From NCBI GenBank assembly GCA_002104945.1, contig MCFH01000007.1:1-64000 (forward strand): 64,000 nucleotides of DNA, given 5' to 3'. The notes under the pieces were generated by a model. It did no database searches. It was not told where the DNA came from and was given only the letters and a program-made list of their open reading frames with translations. The position numbers and the translations under genes are program-made. The DNA is from Piromyces finnis (taxonomy: Eukaryota; Neocallimastigomycota; Neocallimastigomycetes; Neocallimastigales; Neocallimastigaceae). Shown one piece after another: positions 43,149 to 56,852 of this stretch (positions are counted from its first letter, which is position 1; every line of letters starts with the position of its first letter).

Positions 43149-45776
43149 TTTATTTATATTTATATTTATTCTATATAAATCTATATAATATAATAAATAT
43201 TATTAGTACTTATAGTAATTTCAATATTATAATTGATTCATAAATAATTCTTATTTCATTGTTTGATTTAAACATTTGACTTTATTTTATTTGAACATTT
43301 GACTTTATCTCAAATTAGAATATAATGATCTTTTATAATTATATTAATTCTAGTTTTGGTACATTTAAGAATTTTTAATTAAAAATTTAATTATTACAAA
43401 TATATTATTCTTCTTAAATATTCTGGAAACTGTACTATAATTTAATATTGATTTTAAATTGTTACTCACTTTACTATTAAAATAATCTCTAGAATTATTT
43501 AAAAAAATATATATATATTTAAATATAATATAATTTTTTTAAATTATATAGTATAAATAAATAGTTATAAAATTGTGTAAAGAAGAAAAAAAAAATTTTT
43601 TTATTTTTTTTTTAATATATATAAAATTAATATCCTTTTTCATTGAAATAATTCTACTACTATATTATAAATTACAATGATATTTTATATATATTACATT
43701 TTAATTAATATATTTAAAAAATCATTAATAATATTAATCAAAATGACTATCACCAATCAAAAAAAGGTTGGATTTATAAAAAATTTTTTAAATTGTTAGA
43801 TTAACTATTTTTATAAGATCTAAAAGTAAAATTTTATAATAGTAAATGTTTTTTTTTTTAAAAAAAAAAAACAATTTTAAATATAAAATTTTATTAAAGG
43901 AATATAATATTTTGTTAAATAAATTATTATTAATAAAAATTCAATAACTATCTTCAAATAATATATTAAATAAAATTGAAAAAAATAACATCCATTATAT
44001 ACATAATAATATTAAAAATTTAAGTCTATTATAAGAATAATAACTTTTAAATATATATTTTATATATGTTATTATTAATGTGGTCTTTAAAAATATAAGA
44101 GTACTATTAAAAATTATCTTTAAATTTATAATTATCATTTTTTATATTTTTTTAATGAAAACTAATAAACATAAATATATATAAATATATGTACCTTTTA
44201 TACTTAGCAATTATTTTGTGTAACAATTATAAATCTTATTTAAAAAATATATATAACAATTATTACAAAAATTAGAATATAAACCATCATATCTAATATT
44301 TATTTAATTATAATAAGTATTTGTATATTTATATTAACATTTATTATTCTTAATTTCTATTATGAATATTTTTTATTACTTTATTTAAAGGTTTCAGTAT
44401 AGACAATTATTTTTAAAATCTTATGCAATGATATTAATTTTTTTTATAGTTGTATATTCATTATAAAGTTTTTATAATTTTAGAATATTTTACATTTTTT
44501 TTCTTTACAAAAATTAAATAATATTTATCCAAAGTCTATATTATAAATTGAATTGAGATTTATAAAGGCACATGTATAAATGAAACTATTTTTTTTTTAT
44601 TTAATTCATCACTATTAAACTTATATAAACATAAATATATTTGATATTTAAAATTTTAATATTTTCAAATAAATTAAGAGAATAAGTATAATAATTTTCA
44701 GTATCATAGTTAATATTTTTCTAAAAAAAATACAACTATTGTAATTATTATATAATATAAAAAACATTATATTAAAGCAATAATGTATTGTATTGTATAA
44801 AAGATAAATATTTCTACACAAAATTATTTATGAATTACATATTGCACTATTATAAAAAGACATAACTTCACTTAAAAATTAATAATAATAAATAAACTTT
44901 GATTATTAAAAAAATAATACTATTTTATTAGAAATAAAACTTTAAAAAAAAGACCATAAAATTTAACTATATTATATAATGAATGTAGTTAATAAAATAT
45001 TAATCATTTTTAATTTAAATTATATATATATAGTATGTAAAAAAAATAAATTTATAAACATTTACATTAAATCCTATCCTTTTTTCTAGTTACACAAAAA
45101 TTTTATAATGTATATTACATTTAAAATATTTATAATAGATCTTAAAACCTAATCAGTGAAAAATTATAATAGTTTAATAATACTTTAATTTGAGAAGAAT
45201 ATGAGAATCTATAAGACAAATAGTAAAATTGTAGTATAAAATATGTAATAAGGTTAATTTTATTAATGTATTTTTTATTTTTCAATTTTTCTTTAAGCAA
45301 TCTACTTATTTTCAAATAGAAAACGTGTATTTAAATCTTAAATAATGAATCATTTTCAAATAGAAAATATATACTTTAAATGAAAGTAGGATATATAAAC
45401 TAAAAATAGTATAAACTTATTTAATACATTTTTATATAACTTTTATATCCAAATAAAAAAATAGCTAAAAGTTTAAAACTGAAATTGTTATAAAATATAT
45501 GTTTTTAAAGAAAGAGATATTATTAAAATAATAGCACTAAAATTTTTTAGTATATCTATTATAAAATTTTAAATATATTATTTCCTGAAGGAATATTAAA
45601 TTAAAAATTATATTTTATATAATAAAATTTATTTTTATTAAAAAATTTTAAAGAATTATTTAATGAGGTGGATTTATTAATAAAATTTTTTAATATGAAA
45701 ATTTATAAAGTTTAATTTTAAAAAATTCATTAAAGAAAAAAATATTTTCTTCAATTTATACGGAAATAACTTGAAT

Positions 45777-45798
45777 TAACCATTATTAATAATGGTTA
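45777..45798. repeat. 22-bp perfect palindrome
   Basis: The core AACCATTATT is followed directly by its reverse complement AATAATGGTT, and one more base pair extends it on each side. It is notable for including CC/GG pairs in a region that is nearly pure A/T. Confidence 0.7.
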
Positions 45799-46081
45799 TT
45801 TTAACATAAAAAATTATAATAATCAAAAAATAGTTTTATTTTAACGTTTTTTTCTGAAGTTTTATAAAATTTATGAAAGGTATAATTATATGAATACTTA
45901 TTAAAAATGACTCTAAATTGTGTTGAGTTAAAAGAATTGTTATATTAAAAATATTCTTATTATTTATATATTAACCTTTGGTTGTATTTCCATTTGTAAT
46001 ATATTAGTCAAAATCATATTTTAAATTATAAAAATTATTATGGTATTATGGTATAAAATATACCTAAATTAAAGTTTATCT

Positions 46082-46119
46082 ATTGAATGTATTTGTATTA
46101 CAAAATACATACATTCAAT
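46082..46119. repeat. Inverted repeat, 38 bp
   Basis: The left arm begins ATTGAATGTAT and the right arm ends ATACATTCAAT. The arms pair over 11 bases, with further partial pairing inward around the central TTGTATTACAAAATAC. Confidence 0.6.
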
Positions 46120-46874
46120 ATATGTTATAATGTATATTAAAACATATATTAACAATATAAATATATTTTTATAAAATAACATTTATATTATTTAATCAAT
46201 ATATTAATAAACTGTAGCCATTAATTAAGCGTTAACTTCTATATAGATTTTCATATATTACTACTATTATACTCTATTATTTTAGATATATATTAAATAT
46301 TAATTAATATTAAATTAATATATTACAAATCAATTATGAATATATTTAATATAAATAATTAGTAATAATAGATAAATGTATTACTAATAAATGATGAAAT
46401 ATTTTTTTTAAAAAATATTAACAAGTTTTTATAAATAATTTTTGATAATAAAGTGTAATAAATTAATATTAATAAACTTCATTTTTATTTTTATTATTAT
46501 ATATATTTTTTGAAAGGCGCATAAAGTTATATTTTTTTTTTTTAAATATTTTATGGTTTTATAAATTAATAAAAATATTTTTTATATTAATATAAAATAA
46601 ATAAAGTAAATAAATAAATAAGTATATAGATGCAATAATTTAATATATTGTAAAAACTAAAAGCATATTTCAAAATAATAATTGAAATCTAAACATTTCA
46701 AATATTATGAAGTTTAATTGAAATTACATTTTTCAAATTATTATAATATATAGAGTATAACAACAGAATTTTTCAATTTATACATAATATAAACAATTTA
46801 AAAGAATAATTAAATTTATAAGAAAATCTTGAAGAAATCTAAATCCAATTATCTTTTAATAAGTAAATTAAATT

Positions 46875-46909
<35 letters not shown>

Positions 46910-47080
46910 CTTTAATAATTGTTAATAAGCCTTTTAGATAAACAAACAGGAAAAAAAAAAAAAAAAACCTAAATTTCCTAATTAAATAAATTTTAATTCA
47001 ATTGTGATAAGACATAAAAGCATACTTTAAGTAAAAAATTTGAAGTCAAAATTTATATATTAATTTATTTTCAGTAAAAA

Positions 47081-49434
47081 ATGGAAACTGCCATTAACAA
47101 TCAAATTTCTATTGACCTTGATGAAGGAAAAAGAAAAAGAGAAAATGATTTATTACAGAAAACAAAAACAAAAAAGTCAAATGAAGGTAAAATATATTTA
47201 AAAAACAAAAATATCTATAAAATCATTTTAAGAATTAGTAAAACATTGTATTTATATTTTATTATTTATAATTCTTACTATTTATAAAAATAAAATTATT
47301 AAAATAAAACAAAAATCATTAATTAATCATGCATTAAATAATATGGAAATTGTTAAAGAAGGTGAAATAAATGTCAGAAAAAAGCCAGGAAGAAAGAGAT
47401 TAGAAGTAACTGAATCTAATACTAAGAAAGAAAAAAATAGGGTTGCCCAAAGAGCTTGGAGAGAAAGAAAAGAAAAGTAAATATGAAATATTGATATCAA
47501 ATATTAGTATAAAAGAAACTTTATTAATTTAAAATAATATAATAAAGATATGTATTAGAATTAGAAGCAAAAATTATTGATTTAGAAAATGCTAAAAACA
47601 AATCTGAAAATGAAAAGCAACAATTAAAATTAATTATAGAAAAATTAAGATCTGAGAATACATATTTAAAAAATGCCACTTCTTTTATATTTACCCCAAC
47701 AAAAGGTAATAATACATAAATATTCATATAATATAATAACTTTTATCGTAAATAATAACACAAATAATTAAATATAAATAAATAAAAGAAACTGAAATGT
47801 TTATGGAACAAAACAAATTAAAAATACAACAACAAAAAAATTTAAAACAAAATAGTCAAGGATTACTTAGTAGTTCGATGCAATTAGGTTCACAAAATTC
47901 ATTAAATCAAGAGTTAATTAATAGTAATGTATATGAAAATAATGGAAGTAATGAAACTGTTTCTCATTTAACAGCCGACGATATTAATGAGGATATATTA
48001 AATGGTGCTAATCCCGAGATATTAAATGAACTTTATAAATTAATAAATATGCAAACTCAAGAAAATGCACTTACAAATGGTCAAGACCCATCATTTAATC
48101 CAGCATTAATGACACCAGATTCCATAATAAATGGTGCTAATTCACCATTAAACCCTGAACTAGTTCAACCTCTTAATAATACAGGCTCAAACAATAATGT
48201 ATACAACATAATTAATTCGTTTCAGAAAGATGACTTAATTGTGCCTAATAGTTATGAATTAAACAATACTATTCCTAATAGTACATCCAATACGAATCTA
48301 TTATTAATGATGAATAACCAAGACCCAAATAAAAATCTAGCATTGTTGAATCAACAACCATTAAATACTATTGATCCATCATTAATAGGACATTCGTCAG
48401 CTAGTATTCCTAATACAACTCCGGTAAATATACCAAGTTCAACATCAACAACAATTGATCAAAGCTCTTTATTAACCATGTCTTTATTAAATGGTATGCC
48501 ATCTACTTTTAGTAATATTCAACCTCAGCCAGCTTTAGCTTCACCAGGAATGCCAAACATTGATAACAATTTATACCAATTTAATACATTAAATCAGTTG
48601 AATACACTTCATTCTTCAACATTAACAAAACCAGTAAATGGAAATATGAACTATCGTTCACAAACTGTTACAAAAGAAAAGAGGCAACCAATCTCTGATC
48701 AACTCTTTGCTGATACAATTAAAATACTACATCAACAACAAAATCTTGATAATGGTGAAGATGATATTCTTATTCAACAAATCAATAAAAGTGCTAGAGA
48801 AATGTATACAAACCCAATTACTGGTATGCCATCACCATCTGGCGCTCTTAACTATAGAAAAGAACAACCATCTACTCCAGATGAACTTTCAAAAATGGGC
48901 GTTCCATATACTCCAGAAGATCTTGATTCCGAATCAAATAAAAGTGGTGAAGTTACTTATATTGTACCAAGAAGTATTCCAGAAAATGAAGAAGACAGTG
49001 AAAATAGTTTTTGTGGTTCCAATGTTAATAACGAAATGCAAACTGAAGGTGCAAGTAATGAAATAAAGATTGAGGATAAGCGTAGTAACTCAACACATTC
49101 TACCTTACAATTTCCAGCTGATCAAAAACCAACAAAATTAAACATCCCATATTCCGTATTCCCAAGAGTTTCACAAGAAACTGTTGATAACTTTATTAAT
49201 GAGGCTAAATTAAGTGAAGAAGAATTAGAATGCTTATGCTCAGAGTTAAAGAGTAAGGCTACATGTAAAGAAAAGTTAAAGTATATTTCTAAGAATGTAG
49301 AAATTGATGGATGGACAATGGAAAAATGGAAAGAAGGAAGAAATAAATTATTAGATGAAGAAAAACAAAAAGAAAAGGAAGATCAGGGATCATGTTTTAG
49401 TAGTAAAAATATAAATGTTAAAAATCAAGAATAA
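47081..49434 (+). CDS. AP-1/Yap1-Pap1-like bZIP transcription factor
   Basis: Four exons, 47081-47186, 47359-47476, 47548-47705 and 47789-49434, give 675 residues. The basic region KKEKNRVAQRAWRERKEK (N62 to R70 within it) fits the fungal AP-1 signature NxxAQxxFR except that Trp69 replaces Phe. It continues into a coiled coil (YVLELEAKIIDLENAK onward). The middle is a long Asn/Ser/Gln/Pro-rich region, as in activation domains. Near the end, ECLCSELKSKATCKEK (Cys 609, 611, 620; another Cys at 663) matches the C-terminal cysteine-rich domain of Yap1/Pap1, which senses peroxide or thiol stress and masks a nuclear export signal. No convincing N-terminal Cys-rich domain is seen. The exon 2 acceptor is a tandem AAGAAG, so one residue may vary. 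Confidence 0.88.
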
Positions 49435-50380
49435 TACCACCTAATATTGAAAAAAAAAATTAATACTACTAATATACATAAATATATATAAAATCTAATA
49501 GATAATAATTTTTAATTTATAATAAATAAGTGTAATAATAATAGATAGTGTATCTTTTTATGTATTTAATGCCTGTTCCTATTTTTGTTTTCATTTAAAT
49601 ATTATTAATTTCGATATCAACTTTAAATAAGTCTTTTATTTTTTATTATTATAATTTTATCTATTAAGTATTATTTATAAAAAAAAAAAAAATAATAATT
49701 TATATATATAAAATAAGTAACAATTTTTTTTATTGTTATTATTAATTTCATTATTTCATATTTATATATTTTATAATTAAATTTGTATAATATTTTATCT
49801 ATTTTTGTAATACTTTATATTTTATTTATGACCATTAATTATTTTATATAAAATTTTAATAATAATATTAAACATAAGGAAAAGACAAAATATTTCAAAC
49901 TTTTTTTTCAATTCTTAATAAAATAGAACATATTAATATAAATTTGCCTTTTTCTTTTTTTGCTTATATTCATAATTTATTATTAATAATTAAACAAGAA
50001 AATAAAATAAATAAGGAAATAATAAAATAATCTATTAAAACATAATTATTATTCAAACTAATTTCTAGGAATGATAAATTATTATTTTTAAGCTTTAATA
50101 TGGTTATATATTCATATTTTTTCTTCTTTGGTAGTTCATCCATTAATACTTATAAAATTAGGGGTTAGAAATAAACTATTAACTTTTTTTTTTTTTTTTT
50201 TGCTATAGATATTTATTTTATTATCATTACAATTGTTTATTTTATTTTTTTCTATTATTAATTATTATTCCTTATAGATTTATTATTAATAATAAATATT
50301 TATAATAATATATGTATATATATATATTTTTGCTTATAACTTTTATAAAGTTATTCATAATTCTTTTTAGAAATATACAT
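49435..50380. other. Convergent intergenic region
   Basis: Between the bZIP (+) and Pro/Gln-rich (-) 3' ends: A/T rich with poly-A at 49679-49692 and poly-T near 50184-50201. No gene is seen. Confidence 0.55.
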
Positions 50381-50998
50381 TTATTTTGGACATGGCATTT
50401 TATAAGTTGGTTCAGAATAATATGGATTTCCAGAGGTATTATAATTAGTTTCATATCTATCTTTTCTTGGTGGAATCATTGGTCCATTATTTGGTGATTG
50501 TTGATAATTATTATATTGTTGATTTGATGAATTGCTGAATCGTTGTGGAATAGGCATATTATTAAATTGTTGTTGTTGAGGTTGATTGTATTGTTGTGGT
50601 CTATATTGAGGTTGGTTATATTGGGGTTGGTTGATTTGAGGTTGGATGTATTGAGGGCGATTGTATTGAGGTTGATTATATTGTTGGTTAAACTGTTGTG
50701 GATTATTATATTGTTGTTGTTGTGGTCTAAATTGTTGTTGTCCATAGTTCGCAGGTAAACTATTTGGTAAACCTATATTATTATTTTGTTGATATCTTAC
50801 TGGTGGAACAGAATTAATATTTACTGGCCTTACTGGTCTAACATTTTGAGGATTCATTCTTCTTGGAGGTAAGTTAGCTTTTTTACTTGGAATTTCTGCT
50901 TCATCATCTGGTTGATATATTGGAGTACCGGTTGGTGGTGGAGGAGTGTATCCAGATGCAGCAACATTTAAAGGTTTCTTCTTGTAATTTTTGACCAT
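50381..50998 (-). CDS. Pro/Gln/Asn/Tyr-rich low-complexity protein, function unknown
   Basis: A single open frame of 205 residues starting at ATG 50998 and ending in TAA. The N-terminus is basic (MVKNYKKKPLNVAASGYTPP), followed by PPPPTGTP and an acidic spot, then a long region made of degenerate QPQYN/QPQY/RPQ units (about residues 85-150). The tail has NNGPMIPPRKDRYE and ends in MPCPK. There is no signal peptide, membrane helix or known domain. The composition is that of prion-like or phase-separating proteins or SH3/WW-ligand adaptors. Shadow frames across the repeat are also open, but this frame has a proper start, varied N- and C-terminal ends and a biased but sensible composition. An 86-bp tandem duplication lies just upstream of its start. 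I do not recognise a family. Confidence 0.7.
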   Translation of the reverse strand: MVKNYKKKPLNVAASGYTPPPPTGTPIYQPDDEAEIPSKKANLPPRRMNPQNVRPVRPVNINSVPPVRYQQNNNIGLPNSLPANYGQQQFRPQQQQYNNPQQFNQQYNQPQYNRPQYIQPQINQPQYNQPQYRPQQYNQPQQQQFNNMPIPQRFSNSSNQQYNNYQQSPNNGPMIPPRKDRYETNYNTSGNPYYSEPTYKMPCPK

Positions 50999-53657
50999 TT
51001 TCTATTATCTGTATATTTACAATATAATAAAATATAATAAATAATAATTTACATTAAATAATTATTAATATAAAATAGAATTTATACTATTTTTCTTTTC
51101 CTTTTTATAAGTATAAAATATAATAAATAATAATTTACATTAAATAATTATTAATATAAAATAGAATTTATACTATTTTTATTTTCCTTTTTATAAGTTA
51201 TATTTTAATTTTTATTAAAAATTAATGTTCGAGAATTATACTATATAATCAGCTTTTTTTATAATTATTTTTCTTTTTAATTAAATAATTTTATTTTTTC
51301 TTTATTTATTTGCCAAATTTTGTTATAACCTATAAAATAAATAATTGTATTTTTGTTATCAAGTTTTTATATTTGTTAATATTTGTTAATAATATTCAAT
51401 AAAACATATTTATTTGATTTTGTATTAAATTATTATTACTGTTATTCTTCTTTTTAGAAATACATATATTTTATATTTGTTTTAGCATAGAAAATAAATT
51501 ATTATATTTAGTTTTGACATTTTTTTTTTATTCAAGAAAACATTCTTATTTACTTTAGTATTGTTATCAAGTTCAACTCATTATATACCTCTTAATTTTT
51601 ATTAAATATAATATTGAATTAATTTTTGGGTACTAAATTTACCTATTAGTTTTTTGGCTGAATTAAATTATAAAGATATTGAGGTTTTCTATTATTAAAT
51701 ATTTATGTTTGAAAATATTATATTCTAATTTAATATTTTAACTAATAAGTCAAGATAATACAAAGATTTTTTTTTTAATAAATAGAGCCTACTTTATAAA
51801 ATTTTTTTAAATATTTTTTTGAAGTTCTTTTGTTTTTTTTATATATTAATTTTCATTTCACCAATATTTTGTAGTTATTAAAAAATTATAAATTCTTAGA
51901 ATCATAGGTTGGAAATAAAATATGTTGTAGTTTAAGAACTTTAATTCTTATAAAACCCTTTTTTTTTTTTTAATTATCTATATAGTAATATTAATATCAT
52001 TTTAATTAATATTAATTATGTATTATTCAATAGTATTGTGAATACTAAATTATATATAAAAAAATACTATTAATAACGTACTTTTTAATTAAAAATAATT
52101 TACAAATTAATAAAAGTGATCTTATAACCATAAATATGAAGTAATAAAAATAGTAAATATAATAATATAATTATTGTAATTAAGGATTATAATAAACTAT
52201 ATATTATATTAATATATGAATATTATTAGCATTTAATTATATATCTAATTTTTTTTCCATGAGTTCTATATATTTAAATCAATATTTATTTAAAAATTTA
52301 AATAGGAAATGTGCTAGTCACTAAATATACACGTGTTAATTATTTAATATTAAAAATTATAGCTTTCATAATAAATTAGAAGCAAAGGTTAAAAAAATAT
52401 ATAACTTTTTCTTTTAATAAAAGTAAAAATAAAAAATAATAATCAATTGAATTTTGATATTTAAATTTTTGTTTTATTTAATAAATATAGAAATAGAAAT
52501 AAATCCTATACTTTATAAATTGGCATTTATAATTATAAAAATATGGTTAATGCATAAATCGTCAAAAAAGCTTTGTAATTTTGAATTAAATATTCATATT
52601 CTAGTTGCTTAACCATGATGAAGTATAGAATAAGAATAAAATATATAATTCTTATATAATGAAACATAAGTATTTTTCATATTTATAATATGTTCATTAT
52701 TTAAGAAATAAAACACATTTAAAAATCTTATATATATCACGTGTAATACACAATATACAAAATACACATGATACCAACTATTTTATTTCTACTTTTTTTT
52801 ATACTGATATAATTATTGTATTTATAAATAATTATAAATACAATAATTTTACAATATATTATAAATTATTATAAATATAATTTATATTAATAAATAAAGT
52901 GGATCTTAAATTTTTTGTAGATATTAACCAACCAAAAAACTTAATTGTAAAAAATCTAAGCGAATCACATACAAAAATTATTTTAATATTTTACAATTAT
53001 ATTATGATTAAATTTTTTCAATTAATATATACCAAAATATTATTTATACATATATTATTAATGTATGTATAATAAAATTTTCAAACTATGATCACAAACT
53101 TTAATTTTGGTATTTTGCATAGAACCTCATACATTATTATTATTATTATCCCCATATTTCAGGTTTGGTTTAAAAAATAGAATTAATACTATATACTCAT
53201 TTATAATATAAAAGGTCTTTATATTTAAAATTTTTTAGCACAATAATAATAAGTTATTAATATTAAATTATTCAGTTTTAATAGCTTTTAAAATAAATAG
53301 TAATCTTGTTTTTATTTATGTTTCTTTCACCAATTATAAAAAAAAAACAATTTTAATTATTATATTTATGATATTTGGAATAAAAATTTTTTATTAAATA
53401 AAATATTTTTTTTGAAATAAATATAATATATTAAATAACAATACAATTGATTTTAATTCATATAATATTAATATTTATTAATATATCAATTTATTTAATT
53501 TATATTTTAAGTAAGATTAAATAGTAAAAAAAAAAAAAACATAAATGTAAAAAAAAATTTGAATTTTTTTTTTTCTTTTGCTTTTAATTAAACAATTAAA
53601 ATCTTACAAATTATTTTTTTTAAATAAAATTAATATTACTAATTAATATTATTCAAC
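50999..53657. other. Divergent intergenic region, 2.7 kb
   Basis: Between the Pro/Gln-rich gene (-) and GAPDH (+). Apart from the tandem duplication it is A/T sequence. A short stretch about 500 bp before GAPDH (about 53100-53170: AGAACCTCAT, CCCCATATTTCAGG) is richer in C/G and might be an upstream regulatory site; that is only a guess. Confidence 0.55.
51027..51198. repeat. 86-bp direct tandem duplication
   Basis: Copy 1 spans 51027-51112 and copy 2 spans 51113-51198. They differ by about one base (TTTTTCTTTTCC versus TTTTTATTTTCC). The pair begins 29 bp upstream of the start codon of the Pro/Gln-rich gene, so it lies in its 5' UTR or promoter. The near identity implies a recent duplication or an assembly artefact. 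Confidence 0.93.
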
Positions 53658-55199
<1,542 letters not shown>

Positions 55200-56791
55200 A
55201 TTCATTGATTAATTTTTAATTCACATATTTTTTTATATTATAATTAATCTTATTATTTAATATAGAATATAAATGATATTAGTAATATTACACACTTTTA
55301 TTTATAATAAAATAATATAATAATTCAATTAAAAAGTAATTAATTAAATCAACAAAACAAACTTTTAAAGAATTAATAATAATTTAGAAATCAATAATTT
55401 TAAAAAATTCAAAAGAAAACAAATAACAAAAAAAAAAAAAAAAAAAAAAAAAAACAAAAAAGCAAAAAAGCAAAAACAAAACAAAACAAAACAAAAAAGC
55501 AAAAACAAAACGAAAACAAAAACAAATTAAAAAACAAATCAAAACGAATAAGCAAAAGTACAAAAAAAAAAAAAAAATTAAATTTATAGATTTTCTTTCA
55601 GTTTTAATTAGAAGAGAAAAAATAATATACTCATTTTTTATTTCTTTTTAATTCATTAAAAAAAAAACTAATAACATTAGATTTCTTAGACAAAAATGCG
55701 TTAAAAGGAAATAAAAGTTAATTAACAAAAGTATTAATAAAAACTTAAAAGTAAAACAGAAAAAAAATAATAAAAAAGTAAAAGTGATTAAAACAAAATT
55801 AATGATAATAATAAAACAAAAAAAAAACAAAACATATATGAGATAAAAAATAAAGAACAATAACAAAAAAAAGTAAGCTTAAAATTAGTAATATTGTTGA
55901 TTATTATATATATTAATGAATTAAATATAAATAATAATTAAAATCATAATTAAAAACCAGTTTAGTAAATCTTTTTTTTTTTATCCTAGAAATTAATTTA
56001 AATGTTAAAATTTTAACATAAAATTAAATAAAAACATAATACAAAAAACTATTTTTTTTATTTTTTCTTTTTAATTAATTCATTAATTTGTAAATGAATG
56101 ATATAAAGTGTATACATATATATATATATTAAGCAGATAATAATATAAGATGTATGTATGAAAAAAACAAAAACAAAAACAAAAAAAAGAAAAAACAACA
56201 GCTATATTTTAATAGTACTAGGAGATTTTATAAAATTTATAAGGTACTGATCCTTTTTCATTATTTTGCGGATATTATCAATACATTTATTATATAAGTT
56301 CTGAATTATTACTACATCTTTCTATACTAAGATAATGTTTTGATTTAATAGCTTCACATATTATCATTTTATTTCTAAATATTTTTGAAATAATTTTTAT
56401 TATGGAATAAGTTTTGTAAAATTTTGATACTATTATAGTAATTGATCATTTTGATATCATACAATTATAAACATTGGTAAATTAAGTAAAGTACATATTC
56501 CAATATAAATCAATTTAAGTACTATTTTTTTTTATTTATAATTTTTATTCTTTTATTATATTTTAAACTATTATTATTTATTATTATAATGACATATATT
56601 ATAGTTATAATATAAAGTTATTATAATATATATTTTTTCTATATTATAAAAAATGATTAATTTTCAATTTATGTATTATCCTTTAAATACATAACTATTA
56701 TATTATATTTTATATTTATATATTTTATAAATATTAAAAAAAAAAAAAAAACAAATATTGTTTCTTCAAATATAAAAATTAAAGATAACAA

Positions 56792-56852
56792 AAAATTTAA
56801 ATTAATAACAAAAAAATTTTAATTTAAAATTTTTGTTATTAATTTAAATTTT
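56792..56852. repeat. 61-bp near-perfect palindrome (hairpin)
   Basis: Positions 56792-56814 are the exact reverse complement of 56830-56852 (23 bp, including an AATAACA/TGTTATT block). After a 2-base bulge, TTTT at 56817-56820 pairs with AAAA at 56826-56829, leaving a 5-base loop. No flanking target-site duplication is obvious. Confidence 0.85.

Larger units (their letters stand above)
43149..47080. other. Divergent intergenic region, 3.9 kb
   Basis: The longest gene-free stretch, between the IleRS (-) and bZIP (+) starts. It is A/T rich throughout, with a 38-base poly-A run (46880-46907) and two palindromes listed separately. An isolated ATG with exon-like codons at 43744 has no visible continuation. 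No transposon or RNA gene was found. Confidence 0.6.

Noticed and set aside
48707-49066. Plus-strand 119-residue ORF overlapping the bZIP gene
   Set aside because: It is a shifted frame inside the long last exon of the bZIP factor and shows no family match.
50560-50720. Short regularly spaced repeats that might suggest a CRISPR-like array
   Set aside because: They are degenerate codons for QPQYN units in a eukaryotic coding region, with no constant repeat or unique spacers.
50476-50758. Open frames on both strands over the Pro/Gln-rich repeat
   Set aside because: The repeat lacks stops in several frames; only the 50998-50381 frame has non-repeat N- and C-terminal parts.
55648-55866. Minus-strand 72-residue Phe/Leu-rich ORF
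   Set aside because: It is the complement of the A-rich tract after GAPDH: low complexity, no neighbours and no family match.
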